Assembly: GCA_014155875.1 (NCBI GenBank)
Contig: JACEFZ010027944.1
Coordinates: 55,001 to 119,000 of the forward strand
Length of the DNA stretch: 64,000 bases
Direction: 5' to 3'
From: Cepaea nemoralis
Taxonomy: Eukaryota; Mollusca; Gastropoda; Stylommatophora; Helicidae
Shown here piece by piece: positions 21,963 to 33,596 of the stretch (the stretch's first letter is position 1; every line of letters starts with the position of its first letter). The position numbers were made by a program, and so were the translations under genes. Below the pieces are notes generated by a model, which saw only the letters and a list, made by a program, of their open reading frames with translations, was not told the origin of the DNA and made no database searches.

Positions 21963-22470
21963 ATTCATTCATTCATTCATTCATTCATTCATTCATTCAT
22001 TCATTCATTCATGCATTCATTCATTCAGTAGCATGTCCCTTGCAGAAACTCGCTCCCATAACAACCTTCCGGAAAACTTCTCGGTCATAAGCAAGATGTT
22101 CCGCGTCCGATACACCCAACTGGAGATCATCTGCAACATCCTGCACCCATCTTCTCTTTGGCCTTCCTTTCTTTCCGGGCATACACCCCTATATTATTGT
22201 TGTCTTCGAACTTCCATGACTTTTCAAGCGACCAAAATATTTTTTTTTTGGTTCTCGCCTTTAGTAGCCAACCTTCTTCAATATTCAGCCCTTGAAGTAT
22301 GGATGCATTTGTTATTTTCTGTTATCCAAGATATTCTTAGAATCTGACTATAACATTTATACTCAAAGGCATGTATGCGCTGTTCAGCTTGATTAGTAAG
22401 TGTCCAGGTCTCATAGGCGTATGTTGCAATGGGAAAGATGCTTACTCTTAATAATCAAATTTTCTTAGGG
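21963..22470 (-). mobile_element. LINE I 3' part with (GAAT)n tail
   Basis: On the minus strand the C-terminus reads VCPERKEGQRRRWVQDVADD, then LQLGVSDAEHLAYDREVFRK and VVMGASFCKGHAT. The (ATTC)n microsatellite at 21963-22026 follows directly as its 3' tail. Upstream, frames are broken. A related piece is at 44935-45255. Confidence 0.75.
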
Positions 22471-22522
22471 CTATCATAATATGTATATATGTAACCAAAT
22501 AACAAACTCATTTGACCAACAC

Positions 22523-22665
22523 GAGTCCGTTTCTCTGCCGATAAGGAACTGTTCGTCAAAGGCCCCAACCATCTTCATGCCCCTGGCGGTACACGCTGCG
22601 TGTTTGTTAAACATGCCGGCACACGATGCCACTGGGTAGCAGTGCAGGCTGGACACAGTCCCCAC
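22523..22665 (-). CDS. MTARC-like: Second coding exon of mARC-like gene
   Basis: The minus strand has an acceptor (CTGTTCTTGTTGGCAG) before 22665. In phase 0 the exon reads VGTVSSLHCYPVASCAGMFN, then KHAACTARGMKMV and FDEQFLI. Vertebrate mARC proteins have VGTV-x-x-L-x-x-YPVKSC-x-G at the start of the MOSC N-terminal barrel, followed by A-x-CTA-x-GL and D-x-F-W-L-V-I, so the match is close and collinear. Here the YPVKSC lysine is alanine. The 3' border is unsure: 22523 is the first usable GT (CTC/GTGTTG), but a later one is possible. The phase-0 start fits the phase-0 end of exon 1 exactly. Confidence 0.75.
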
Positions 22666-22882
22666 CTGCCAACAAGAACAGAGTTGTCCATCAGTGCTGG
22701 AAGCATTGCTGGTTAACTACATATAGAATGTACATTGTGATATTGTCAGACCGCCTGTCAGAGATACGCGGAGATAGAGGACACAGGACTAACTTAGAAC
22801 ATAATTTAATATATTTCAAATTGCATATAGATCAAAGTCTGTATGTATAATATTAGTTATGGGAACAACTATACAAGCGGGC

Positions 22883-23110
22883 GTGGTAGTTCTGTAGATA
22901 GGGAGCTACGCTGATAATTAATGAGCGCGGTCGAACCAGGGTTCGATGCCTATGTTCATCGTCTCGCCAAGTGAGGAAAAGACAAGCCACCCAATCATCC
23001 ATGCACGACCTACAAAATGTAATGGTTCTATCACATCATAGACCCATAGTGGGTTTCTGGGCCTGGACATGCTTTTTGAAGAATTAAACCAACGTGACCT
23101 CCCAGGGGTC
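22883..23110 (+). mobile_element. SINE S5 with tRNA-like head
   Basis: GGCGTGGTAGTTCTGTAGAT resembles a tRNA 5' half with box A, and CAGGGTTCGATGCC is box B. The body (GACCTACAAAATGTAATGG) recurs without head at about 23465-23520. Confidence 0.6.
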
Positions 23111-23429
23111 TGATTTGATTAAATGTGATTTTGCTGTCAGTTGTGCTGTCAACTATCATGGTGCGGCTTTCAACGATAGAGGTTGAGACTTCAGTGTGTT
23201 TGTGAAGTCCAAAAAAAAAAAAAAAAGATAAATAAAAATAAAAATACAAGACCCAGGGATCATATGAGATGCTCTTCAATAGTGCATATACTTGTGAGTA
23301 AATTGTTGTCCTACTGACAGCCGCCGTACGTATGGGACCTCTCTTGTTGTCTTATCCAGATTTATCAGTTTTCGTCTGAGCCAAGAGTGTTTGCATTTTA
23401 GACTAACCAGTCCTGCAACTATCTACGTT

Positions 23430-23525
23430 CGTTATGGTAGGGAAGGACTGGCGAGCTATTACTCCGTGCATCAGGCCTACAAAATGTGGTGGTCCTAACA
23501 CTTCACATAATCACCGATAGTTCCT
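23430..23525 (+). mobile_element. SINE S5 body fragment
   Basis: CAGGCCTACAAAATGTGGTG and TCACATAATCACC match the body of the S5 copy at 22883. The following 23530-23910 has no recognised content. Confidence 0.4.
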
Positions 23526-23914
23526 ATTAAGGAATTCGTTTTTATTTATTTATTTTTAAACACAAGTCAATTGTGTCTATTATATGCATTAGGCCATATA
23601 ACACTGAAGAAGAAATAAAGCCCCAGACATACAGTTAGGAATCTAAATAATATATTCTGTAGTTACGAGTGCCAAAATTAAACCATATGCGCTGGGGTAG
23701 ATATATTATTTTAATAATAATAATGATGATCATATTTGGATTGCTGGTTGGTTGAATTCTCTGGTGGTCTAGGAAGTTTAAACTCTTAACCCCGGTGTCT
23801 GGTCTAAGCCCTGAAAGTGATTTTCATCCATATGAGTGAGATTAGTGTGAAGACTCTCATTCTGACTGGGTAAAAAAGTACATTTCCACTGGGACTGTAA
23901 TAAACTTCAGAGAC

Positions 23915-23916
<2 letters not shown>

Positions 23917-23963
<47 letters not shown>

Positions 23964-24059
23964 TGAAAAAGAAGGAGAAACAGATAAAGAAGAAGAAGTA
24001 GAAGAAGAAGAAGAAGAAGAAGAAGAAGAAGAAGAAGAAGAAGAAGAAGAAGAGAAGAA

Positions 24060-24131
<72 letters not shown>
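23917..24131. repeat. Compound trinucleotide repeat (AAT)n-(GAA)n-(ATG)n
   Basis: Three adjacent tracts: AAT at 23917-23962, GAA at about 23990-24060, ATG at 24060-24130. Methionine-only and serine-only frames are artefacts. Confidence 0.95.
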
Positions 24132-24289
24132 CACGATGATGATGATTAAGAGGAAGAAGAATATAAGCAAGAATAAGAATATAAAAAAAAGAAAAACTGT
24201 CATTGCGGGATTTGCAGCACTTTTGTTATTTGCCAGTTGGGCTATCAGTGCTGACGATTGTTGTTTCATCGAAAACCTTTAGACGTCAG

Positions 24290-24420
24290 CCTGAATATAT
24301 TTACAGAATCTCTTAACAAAGGTTTGCATTATTTCTTGCCTGGCATATTTAGCTCCATCTCGTCAGGTGCATACTGCAGAATTATATACCATTTGAAGTG
24401 AACAGATGAATTATATTTTG
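24290..24420 (+). mobile_element. Foldback element F1, isolated arm
   Basis: TTGCCTGGCATATTTAGCTC followed by CATCTCGTCAGGTGCAT matches the left arm of the complete foldback element at 39506-40551. Confidence 0.6.
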
Positions 24421-24579
24421 GCTGATATGCATCGTCATTGAAATAATACAAATTGCAACGTACTCCCTGAAATTAGCTACGAGTGCAATAATGAGTAAGT
24501 AATAAATTAACTACCAGACAATTGCTATAAGTACGTAAATAATCCCAGAAGATAATTACTGCAATATGAACATCAACAA

Positions 24580-25282
24580 TTCCACAATTTGTTACATGAT
24601 AATTACAAAATAAAATAAAAAATAAAATAAAAAAATGTATACAAACAATTTCAATATTTATTACAATACAATTATAACAATATTAACGACACAGTTTGAT
24701 GCAAGTAATTACAACAGTATAAACACCAACAATCACAAAATATGAACACAAACAACCATACAGTGCATTACAAGATAAATACAACCATATTAACATACAA
24801 TAGTGCATTACAAAATAATTATCACAATATGAACACTAACAGCCACACTGTCTATTGCAAGATAATAATAACAATAAGAACACAAACAAGACAATTACAA
24901 TATGATCACAAACAATCACACAATTTTTTCCAGGATAATTGTATGGATACAAGCAACCACATTTTCTACTCCAAGATAATTATAATAATATCAACGCAAG
25001 CAGCGAAACCGTCTGTTCCAATATAAAAACAACTATGTCAACACAAACAAACAATTGCAACATAATCACAAACAATCACACAGTTTGTTCCAAGATAATT
25101 ACAACTATATCAACACAAGCAGCGACAAAGTTTGTTCCAAGATAATTACAACTATATCAACACAAACAAGACATTTAATTACAACATAATCACAATCAAT
25201 GACGCAACTTGTTACAAGATAATTACAACAACATGATCACAAACAATCACACAATTTGTCACAAGATAATTACAACAATTAC
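24580..25282. repeat. Degenerate A/T-rich satellite
   Basis: Repeats of AAGATAATTACAACAATAT, then ACACAAACAATCACAC and TTTGTTACA at irregular 47-80 bp spacing. It stops at the donor side of the mARC-like first coding exon. Confidence 0.8.
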
Positions 25283-25307
25283 CACCAGACAAGTCTGCTG
25301 CTCCTAC

Positions 25308-25475
25308 CAGACGAAATCTTTTGAAGTGGCGCGACAGTCTGGACAGCCATTCCATGGTGTAGATGGCCGCCCCGACAACGATCAGGAAAGACGCTATTCT
25401 TACGTAACAATTAACCATGGTCGCTTTCAGTCATCAGAGATCTTCACGGAAACTTTTGACCAGGATTTATGAAGC
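25308..25475 (-). CDS. MTARC-like: First coding exon of mARC-like gene (membrane anchor)
   Basis: The minus strand shows acceptor TTTGTTCCTCTACACAG before 25475, then 57 bp of 5' UTR with an in-frame stop. ATG is at 25418-25416 in a strong context (GCGACCATGG). The 37 codons encode a short N-terminus, a hydrophobic segment IASFLIVVGAAIYTM and a basic stretch RLSRHFKRFR, as in the N-terminal signal-anchor of mARC proteins of the outer mitochondrial membrane. The donor CTG/GTAGGA after 25308 ends in phase 0. Joined to the exon at 22665 it gives FKRFRL-VGTVSSL, the expected anchor-to-barrel order. The acceptor implies an upstream non-coding exon at higher coordinates, not identified. Confidence 0.65.
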
Positions 25476-25554
25476 CTGTGTAGAGGAACAAATACAACTA
25501 ATCTTAAGTGTAAGGTAAAGGTTGGCCTGTAGTAGATTAGGGAGGAAGTAATAG

Positions 25555-25790
25555 CGCCGTGTGCCTCGCGTACTGAAAATCGCGGGGTTCGTCCACTGGA
25601 CTGCGTGGTTCAGAGCACGAGAGCAATTTTTCCGGAGATTCCACGGGGGTCGTCGCTGGAGTTACGGAATTCTTGCTTTATGCGATGCTCTAGGCAAGCG
25701 GCTTGCCTATCTACGCAGATGGACCAAGCGAAATGGAGTGACACCCAGTGCAATGAAGTCGACACTATCGACTCTAGTTAGATACTACCA
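25555..25790 (+). mobile_element. SINE S4 copy
   Basis: Head with box B GGGGTTCGTCCAC, body TTCCACGGGGGTCGTCGCTG and terminal CACCCAGTGCAATGAAGTCG, as at 42870 and 9045. Confidence 0.7.
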
Positions 25791-25961
25791 TCGGAGTGTG
25801 AAGTGCAAAGGCTTTCACGGTCTTGAGGTGACATGTTGTAGCTAGTTCCCTTCCTCGTTGCCTTTCCTTCCCTCACGAATTATTGTAGAATTTTCACTAG
25901 TGCAAGGTACCTATATTGATGAGACCGAATAAATCACAGAGATTTATTGAACGGGAAAAAA

Positions 25962-28160
25962 TAATCCATCCATCCATCATGTGCCATGCCGGTAAGCGTG
26001 GGCGGTCATGTTCTGCCATCTCACTCGATCACCAGAGTCATGGATCAGCTCTGTGTTCCTGTCTCGACCATGCCACAAGGCCAAGCCATCCATGTATTTA
26101 CTTCTCGGTCTTTCCCTTGGTCTCTTCACTTCGATCTTGCCAGTTGTCACCAAGTTCTCCAAGTCATTTCTTCTCATAACATGCCCAAAAAATTGTGACT
26201 TGTCTACGTCTAATGTCTCTAATCAGTTTACAATCTTCATTTGTATCTTGAAGGACTTGTTCATTGGTTTTTCTGTCTGTCCATGGTATTCTTTGCATTT
26301 TCCTCAGAAACTGCATTTCCACAGCCATCAGATGTTTTTTTCAGCTTGACTGCTCTTTATCCATGCTTCACATCCATACAAAAGTACAGGTTCTATGTAG
26401 CACTTCGAGACCCTTTTTCTCGTTTCATTTGATGTCTTTTTATTGGTCAGTGTGTTTTTCATCTTGCAAAATGCTACTTTCACAATGGCAATTCTTGTTC
26501 TAATCTCTTCAAGGCATTTCCCATCAAATGTTATGACTGTGCCGAGATAACTGTATCGATTCACTTGTTTAAGAATGTGCCAATTTACTCGTATATCACA
26601 TTGTTGTATTTTCTTATTTCTTTCTTCCCAGTGACGACCATAATCTGTGTCTTCTTACTATTCAGTTCTAACCTTAGTTGTTCACTGTGTGCAACAACCG
26701 CATCTACTAAATGTTGCAGGTCATGTTAATTGTCTGCAATCAAGACTGTATCTGCACATCTAATGTTATTGATGTATCGTCCCCTAATGTTGATTCCTTC
26801 CATATCTTCTATATTTCTGAAAATATTTTCACTGTACAGGGAAAAAAGATCTGGAGACATTACACATCCATGTCTCACACCTCTTTTAATAGGCTGATAT
26901 TGACCTACATCGTCATCAATTCTAATGGCAGCTTGTTGTTTTCAATATACGTTTTTTTTTTTTACAAGTCTAGTGTCTTTTCCATAAATTTGTAGATCTT
27001 CAAGCATCCTTATTATGTCGACATGTCTCACTTTATAAAGCCTTTGTGTAGTCAATAAAGCAAAGATATAGATCTTTGTTTACTTCTATAGAACGTTCGT
27101 TTACTGTTCTAAGTATATACACGGCATTTATTGTACCCTTGATTTCTACAAACCCACATTATTATTCTCCTATTTCGGGTTGTATTTTCTTCCTAACTCT
27201 TTTTGCTTGATACTTCTCAGCAAAATCTTCGTGATGTGACTCATTATACTAATTGTTCGATGTTGATCACATTCCAAGGCTCCTTATTTCTTCTGGATTG
27301 CAATAAATATAGAATTACATAATTCAGGAGGTATATCTCCAGTATCGTATATTGCGTTCAGCAGTCTGGCGTCTTGGTCTATTCCATATTCTTCTAAGGC
27401 ATTGATCATTTCTATTGCGATGTTATCTGTACCCGGGGTCTTGCTAGTTTTCATATGGTTAAGAGTATTCTAACCTTCCATCTTCAAAATTGATGGTCCT
27501 GCATTATTATTCCGATGATCATATAGTTCTTCGCTTGTATCATCATATGCGTCTTTCACATAATCTGACCACGCATGTAAACTCTGATCTTTTTCTATTA
27601 CGATGTTGCCATCTTTGGTTTTTAGGCAACCCGTTGATGTGTGTGTTCTTTTGTTAGTGATGTCATTAATTCCTTTGTGCATTAATTTGTTATTCCGGAT
27701 GTTGTGTTGGTTTTCAATTTCCTTGCAATTTTCCTCAAGCCATGTTTCTTTAGCCTCTTTGCATAGCTTTCTAATTTTCTTGTGAATCTCTTCATATTTT
27801 TCCTTGCTATTTTTGTTATTTCTTCTTATTTCCATGAGTTTTAAGATGTCTTTCGTCATCCATGTCTTGCATCCTATTATCTTTATTTTTGGGATGGTTG
27901 TTTCTGCAGCTTGGTTGACTGATTTTTTTAATTATTTCCAATTGGTCAATGACGTTTTGAAATAATATTTCCATACCGGACAATGCATCGAATCTGTTCT
28001 TTCCCTCTACGATGAATTTATCTTTTATCTCCTCACTCTTCAGTGCCTGTAGATCAAATGTTGTGTTTCTTGGTGAATATTTGACTTTCTTCACTGTAAT
28101 TTTATATGTAAAGTGCTATGGTCGCTGTCTGGGCTTGGTATAAAATAATCACGCTCTAAT
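25962..28160 (-). pseudogene. LINE A, long decayed copy (A4)
   Basis: On the minus strand, from 5' to 3': endonuclease end DSDHS near 28120; VKYSPRNTTFDLQALKSEEI (28094-27816); LCKEAKETWLEENCKEIENQ and STGCLKTKDGNIVIEKDQS (27859-27470); broken RT sequence (27400-26700); YSYLGTVITFDGKCLEEIRT and YIEPVLLYGCEAW (26564-26328); and RRNDLENLVTTGKIEVKRPR (26177-25977). It ends in a CATC/ATGG-type short tail. Many frameshifts are present. Confidence 0.88.
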
Positions 28161-28238
28161 AATGATTGAACAAAGACCACAATCTTTGCAGGCAAGTGTA
28201 TTATCGGCTACCACCGCGGCTGCAGTGCTAAATGTAAC

Positions 28239-28240
<2 letters not shown>

Positions 28241-28321
<81 letters not shown>
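28241..28321. repeat. (AAT)n microsatellite
   Basis: About 27 pure ATA-type units, just upstream of LINE A4's truncated end. Asparagine runs are artefacts. Confidence 0.97.
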
Positions 28322-28325
<4 letters not shown>

Positions 28326-28329
28326 CAGA

Positions 28330-28860
28330 TGGCTAGCTGCTTCTGGGACCTATGGAAGACGTGAGTTGTAACTCTTGTCTGACTTTCAGAGTATTATCAT
28401 AGTATTGTAAAATATACGGTTGAAGGATTAATCTGATATTTTATTAAATAATAGAAATGTAATGTGAGTTACAGTTCTTTGTTGTGCCAAATCTATAGCA
28501 CAGTTCCTCCGATTTCCAAAGGAATTGTCTTTGGACTGCATTCCCAGGTCTGTGACTAGCCTCACTCAACCAGCAAGGCAGCAAGTGTTTGTGTCCAATT
28601 TTATCTAGCCCCTATCATCCGTTGACCAGTCTGAATTTAGGGGGGGGGGGTGGAGTGGGGGGGGGGGGGGGGGGGGTGGAGGTTGTCAGCAGCCATGGCT
28701 CATTTGAAGCCACTAGGGCACATAATTGCATCCATTGCTACAAGGTTTTGGAGACACGATAAAGCGACGATAAATAATATTAAAGGCGTGTGTGTACCAG
28801 ATCATATACACGGATTCGTCACAGAGCAATAGATAGTGCCCTGAGTTGACTAAAATGTTA
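28330..28860. other. No gene; G-rich tract at 28640-28676
   Basis: Contains GTGGAG and long G runs that could form G-quadruplexes. No other recognised feature. Confidence 0.5.
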
Positions 28861-28865
28861 TTTGC

Positions 28866-29095
28866 ATCTCCTTTACAGGACATCCCCAAGCAACCACAGC
28901 ATTCTTTTGTGTGTGGCGATTTGTGATTTGTTGGCAAGTTTACGTTCAGTAATATGCATTGCTTCTGAACTATCGGCACTCATACAATTGTATGAAAATC
29001 AGCGCAAGGCGGTCTGCTTCTAATTCCCCCGGAGCTGTGTTTCGAACGCGGGATTACGAATTGTGTTTGTAACTCCTTTGCTACAGCGCCGATGA
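28866..29095 (-). mobile_element. SINE S1 copy
   Basis: TTTACAGGACATCCCCAAGC, TTGGCAAGTTTACGTTCAG and GCGGTCTGCTTC mark S1. Box B is read in reverse from GTGTTTCGAACGCGGG. Confidence 0.8.
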
Positions 29096-29126
29096 GTTGC
29101 CCTATCTGAAGTAACATTTCAACTCC

Positions 29127-29281
29127 TGGTTAAGGATTTTCAACTCCTGGTTAAGGACTTTCAACTCCTAGTTAAGGACTTTTAACTCCTGCTTAAGGAC
29201 TTTCAACTCCTGGTTAATGACTTTCAACTCCTGGTTAAGGACTTTCAAACTCCTGGTTAAGGACTTTCAACTTCTGGTTAG
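29127..29281. repeat. 21-bp tandem repeat
   Basis: About eight units of TTTCAACTCCTGGTTAAGGA plus C with few changes. Confidence 0.9.
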
Positions 29282-29284
29282 AGG

Positions 29285-30200
29285 GTGACGTTTTCCTCCG
29301 CTGCACGCGGGTCTTCTGTTGACCAAGTCGGGTAAGGTAAAACGAGGTTCCTCAGAGGGTAAGGAAAACATCACGGTAGCCCAAGTTATAGTGCTCTAAC
29401 ATATTATAGTCAAGCGCTAGAAAGTACACCATACAGGACGGAGTGACTTAGATTACATACTAACTTCAGACAACAGGATTCGAAGGTACAAAAGTAGAAG
29501 GTACTTCCTGGCTGAAACCACCTGGGGTGTGCAAGCCATTTACTGAAACTACACAAATATGAAGAGATTAGAAGGATTATTTAACCATGCGATGATCATA
29601 CATCACAGCACATACTACAGACTGGCCAGGTTGGTAGAGTTTCCTTCACGAGTTTTAGGTTCTTCTTTGCAAAATCTCCAACCTAACGCTGAGACGGAGG
29701 AGACATAAGAGAGTCTTGAACACAAAGTCCCTAGCATTTTCAGTTGTTTACCTGCATAGCTTGTGTGTTTCTCCTTTTCCCTTAACTTTTTGCATCATTA
29801 GGATAAGAAGACTAAGTTCAACAGCGATCTCCCAATGTGCGCTTGCCTGCTATTAATCTTATTTTTGCAGCATGCGCAAATTTGTCTTCTTCTTTTTGTT
29901 CTGTATTCTGTGCAGTATACTGCGAAAAGTAGGATCTGCCTGTTCGTGTTGACATTCTGTCATTCCTGTATCAACTTATACGTTGAAAGGTGGAGGAGAG
30001 AGCACATAGTCCTGACGTAGGCCTGCTGTTGTTCTTTTCAATGTGTCTGTGAGTCCATCAGTAGTGTTGAACATGCTGTAACACTTTTGATATCATGTTC
30101 TAACGTTGTCTAACTGTTGTCCCTTTATTCACATTTTATCAAATATAATAATGTTTCTAGCTACCACGTTCTTTATCGGATAAACTGTCATAAACTGTAT
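29285..30200. other. No recognised feature
   Basis: Mixed sequence without repeats seen elsewhere in the window. A 61-codon hydrophobic frame at 29835 has no splice context and is not called. Confidence 0.4.
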
Positions 30201-30204
30201 TGCG

Positions 30205-30330
30205 CCTGAAGAATTAAGACCACCCATCTAGTGCATTCGCCGAGAACTGTGCAGATTAGGGTTTTTCTTTTTGTCCCAGGCAGAAAAAAAATTCACACCT
30301 TATAGATTCCTGGTCTCCAAATAGTTCGTT
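30205..30330 (-). mobile_element. SINE S3, decayed copy
   Basis: GCCTGAAGAATTAAGACCAC, CTAGTGCATTCGCCGAGAAC and TTTTTCTTTTTG match the complete S3 at 39026-39243. Confidence 0.65.
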
Positions 30331-30379
30331 ACGGTCAATTGCTCTGTCACTAAGTTAAAGCAAATGATTGTGGATAGGT

Positions 30380-30520
30380 CACACACTAAAGGTATGAGAC
30401 GTCAGATGGTGCGTGATGATGGAAATGACCATGTGTTCAAATTGTGGTCGAACATTTTCCCACGAATTGGTATGATCAGTCACATTCGCTACCGCTCTGT
30501 CAAGACGGCAAGTTGTCAGT
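30380..30520 (+). mobile_element. LINE C zinc-finger end fragment (C3)
   Basis: GATGGAAATGACCATGTGTT, AATTGTGGTCGAACATTTTC and GGTATGATCAGTCACATTCG correspond to the C-x2-C-GRTF...GLISHIR finger end of LINE C, with a frameshift. Confidence 0.6.
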
Positions 30521-30671
30521 CTTTCACTCAGTTGTCTCAAGGTGAATACGTCATATTTGAAACCCATTCCTGTTGCGAAGCCACTCTATAAAGTACTCAG
30601 TTGTGGATTAACAATGTGCCGTAATCTTTGTTGTAATATTTCTGCAAATGTTTTGTCTGAGTGACAGACAA

Positions 30672-31340
30672 AATCATCATCATGTGCCACGCCGTGTTTG
30701 GTCATGTTTCACCATCTCACACGATCACCACAGTCGTGGATCAGCTCTGTACTCTTGTCTCGATTATGCCATATGGTCAAGCTATCAATAATTTACCTCT
30801 CTACCTAGCCTTTGTTCTGTTCCCCGCAATTTTTCCTGTTGTCACCAACTTCTAGAGTTTATCTCTTCTCATCTTCTCTTCTTCAGCATTCCGAGCCATT
30901 GAGGTTCTTTGCTGCGGATACAATCCGTCTCCATTCGTCTCTCTGGTTGACCTTCTCTTGCCAGTCGTTGATTCCAAGTGCTTGTAGGTCAGTATGTATA
31001 TTATCTCTCCGCCGTCTTCTTGGTCTACCTCGGGGTCTACGGTCATTTATTTCCTGAGTGTAAGCAAGATTTTTTCCCCTGTTATCTTCCATTCTTTCTA
31101 TATGCCCCAGCCATAGTAGTCTATTAGCCTTCCTGATTCCAGTGATTAGCGGGGACTTAAACAGATATCTCTTCTCATAGCGTGTCAAAAATATCTTGAC
31201 TATCTACTTCTAATTTCTCTAATCAATTTACGGTTTTCGTTTACTTCTTGTATGATCTGCTCATTGGTTTTCATATTTGTCAGTGAATAACAACAGACCC
31301 CTGTATTTTTGACATTCTCTTTTATTGCACATGTTTATCC
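30672..31340 (-). mobile_element. LINE A copy split by a LINE B insertion (A5)
   Basis: 30672-30859 and 31179-31340 are the two sides of one LINE A 3' end (YRHGT-type end on the left, INENRKLI-type region on the right). Between them is LINE B, flanked by the 13-bp duplication TATCTCTTCTCAT (30860-30872 and 31166-31178). Confidence 0.85.
30873..31165 (-). mobile_element. LINE B insertion (B1)
   Basis: The minus strand reads LFKSPLITGIRKANRLLWLG, HIERMEDNRGKN, NDRRPRGRPRRRRRDNI and SAAKNLNGSEC, then GAAGAAGAGAAG as a short tail. It is 5'-truncated, and its own exact target duplication lies in LINE A. Confidence 0.9.
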
Positions 31341-31559
31341 ACAGCGATACTGTTACTGCCTTCTGCCAGTCAACTTAATAATCCAGATTTTGAAATACAA
31401 GGTTTTCCTTTAACAATAACATAGACTTCGTGATAAGAACATCGACATATAAATGCTTGTCCCGTAGCAGTCTTCCTGCTTTATGGGTCTGTGATGTGAT
31501 AACACCATCACAGTGTGTAGGCCTGAGAACAAGGACAAATAGGTGGACAATCTATCCCT

Positions 31560-31660
31560 CACTTTGGCAAGCGAAGAGCCCAGGCGTTCAACTCACGATT
31601 CACCGTGCTCAGGACATTACCAGCGCAACCCGCTGTCTACTTCGCTACATCAGCATGCTG
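31560..31660 (-). mobile_element. tRNA-like SINE head remnant
   Basis: The minus strand has a box-A-like TAGCGAAGTAGACAGCGG and, about 40 bp on, a box-B-like GTGAGTTGAACGCC. No known body follows. Confidence 0.35.
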
Positions 31661-31851
31661 TAGTTGTTGTATTGCTACTGCATGTATCCCATAGAAGCAA
31701 CGGACTTGCCAAGGGAGACTACTGTAGTAATAATTTAGAAGAATATTTTTATTACTGGCTGGCCTTAAACGTTTAATGGAACCAGAAAGATGTTAGCTTC
31801 TTTTCTGTCTGACTGTTTGTCCATGAGTCTGTCTGCCCTGTCTGTATGTCT

Positions 31852-31951
<100 letters not shown>

Positions 31952-31954
31952 GAA

Positions 31955-32415
31955 GACAAATAGACAAATAGATAATGAACGTACGAGTAAATATTGTTTA
32001 CTGTTTGTTATTGTGAATGTGCTTACGAGGGGATGTGTATTTATTTGATATTGAGTGAGTCTTGTGCGAGTTTGTATTTTTTGCTAACGTATTCTCATTC
32101 GTATTTACATATTTCTGTTATGTATATCTGTGTAGTTGTCTAGTGGCATCTGTGGTACTGGAGGTTTTCACGAGCTTTCACATCTTTATTAAGCATCCTA
32201 TATGAGTTTTACTTGTTGTTTCTCCGCAGTATGTTACAAAGTCATGTGTTGTCTCAGTGTTTTACTATGTAGGGAATACTGCATGCCAGTGAATCATGGG
32301 CCCTATGTATCCTTTGGTTAGAAAGAAATTATAGGTTTATTCGTAATGTAACATAAGGAATAAATTTCTACTTATTAGGAGTGTAATGACTATCTGATGC
32401 TAGCTCTTATTTTTT
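31955..32415. other. No recognised feature
   Basis: T- and G-rich sequence. No open frame of note, paired splice sites or familiar repeat. Confidence 0.45.
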
Positions 32416-32419
32416 ATAG

Positions 32420-32660
32420 ACCATTTATCCCTCGATGGGCGATGTGATCAGTATCAGTCCTGGGCTACTTTACTTCCCATAACCTGTCCTGATATCTAAG
32501 AGCAGAGATCCGGTAAACTGGAGTTAGGTGTAGGAATCTGTGTTTTCCCTGGGATTAAAAGGGATTATTTTATATGAAGCTGTAATTTAACACTTCTCCA
32601 GTGCTAGTAAGGCTAAGGACGGTTATCTTTTGAGTCTCAGGATAACAGTTTCCCGCGCTT
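32420..32660 (-). mobile_element. SINE S2 copy
   Basis: GATGTGATCAGTATCAGTCC, TACTTTACTTCCCATAACCT and CCTGATATCTAAG are the S2 tail end. The head is decayed. Confidence 0.55.
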
Positions 32661-32689
32661 TTACTTTACTTACCTAGAAAATAGGATGT

Positions 32690-33292
32690 CACAGATGAGG
32701 TATATTATTCTCGTCATTTTTCTGCTGTTTTGACGTGACATTTGATGTTCATACTTTTACGTGCGTTTATTTCTCTTTGAGTTCTGAGGAATGATCAGTT
32801 GGTATCATTATGTCTAAGGTTTAGTGTCAAGGATTTACGCTATTTTCTATAATTTTGCTGTGATAGTATATTTCAATATCTTCTCGGCCATCGTCTCCTT
32901 TCTGTTCTGTTCTGTTGTGAGAATTGAATGGATTTTTTGCCCTGGCCATGCGGGAACGTGGGGGAGTGAATAGGCAGACTGGGAGGGAATGGTGGTAGAT
33001 TACTTATGGACCAGGGGGAGGTGGTCGTGCGCCTATAGGACCAGGTTAAGCAGGTGGAGGAACAGATTGAGAACCCGTATGTGGAAATTATTTGACTGCG
33101 GGGGTTGGCAGGGGTTCTGGAAGAATCTCAAAACTGAGAGGGAAGACCAGGAGAATTTTCAATCAGATAGCGGTGGGAACGATTAGTAGTGTGACTCTTC
33201 ATTGGCTGTTGAATGAGGGGACGGAGCTTGTATGGAAATGTCCTCAGTGCAGTGATGTCAGTTCTTAGCTCAACTCAACTCAACTCAACTCT
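32690..33292 (+). repeat. Unassigned sequence ending in repeat R4 with (CTCAA)n
   Basis: Most of the stretch is unrecognised. Its end, GTGCAGTGATGTCAGTTCTT then (CTCAA)n at 33270-33292, is shared with 46480-46565, 50467-50520 (reverse) and, without the tail, 3948-3965. It may be the 3' end of an unidentified retroelement. Confidence 0.45.
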
Positions 33293-33429
33293 GTTCTTAA
33301 TCTTTATCTTTTTGTTTTATTTTGTGGGGTATTATTTTTGTTTGTTGATCGTCTTCTTCTTCTCGTTACTGTTGCTACTGTTGTTGTTATTGTTGTTGTT
33401 TTCTTCTTCATGTGTCATAAGTATTTCAG

Positions 33430-33596
33430 CTAAGGTATTATTCATTTATTCACTTCAAATAATATATAACAGTGCGGTATGCACGTGATGAGATGAAGCG
33501 AAACGTTTATGGCAAACATATTGTTTGTATAAACATATTGTTTGTGTAAACATATTGTTTGTGCAAACATATCGTTTGTAGCTTCCGTGTTTAGGT
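33430..33596 (+). mobile_element. Foldback element F1, isolated right arm
   Basis: TATTATTCATTTATTCACTT, GACGAGATG-like TGATGAGATGAAGCGAAACG and a terminal TAGCTTCCGTGTTTA match the right arm of the element at 39506-40551. Four tandem AAACATATTGTTTGTGT units expand the terminal part. Confidence 0.6.

Noticed and set aside
24061..24282. Frame starting with 23 methionines
   Set aside because: Product of the (ATG)n microsatellite.
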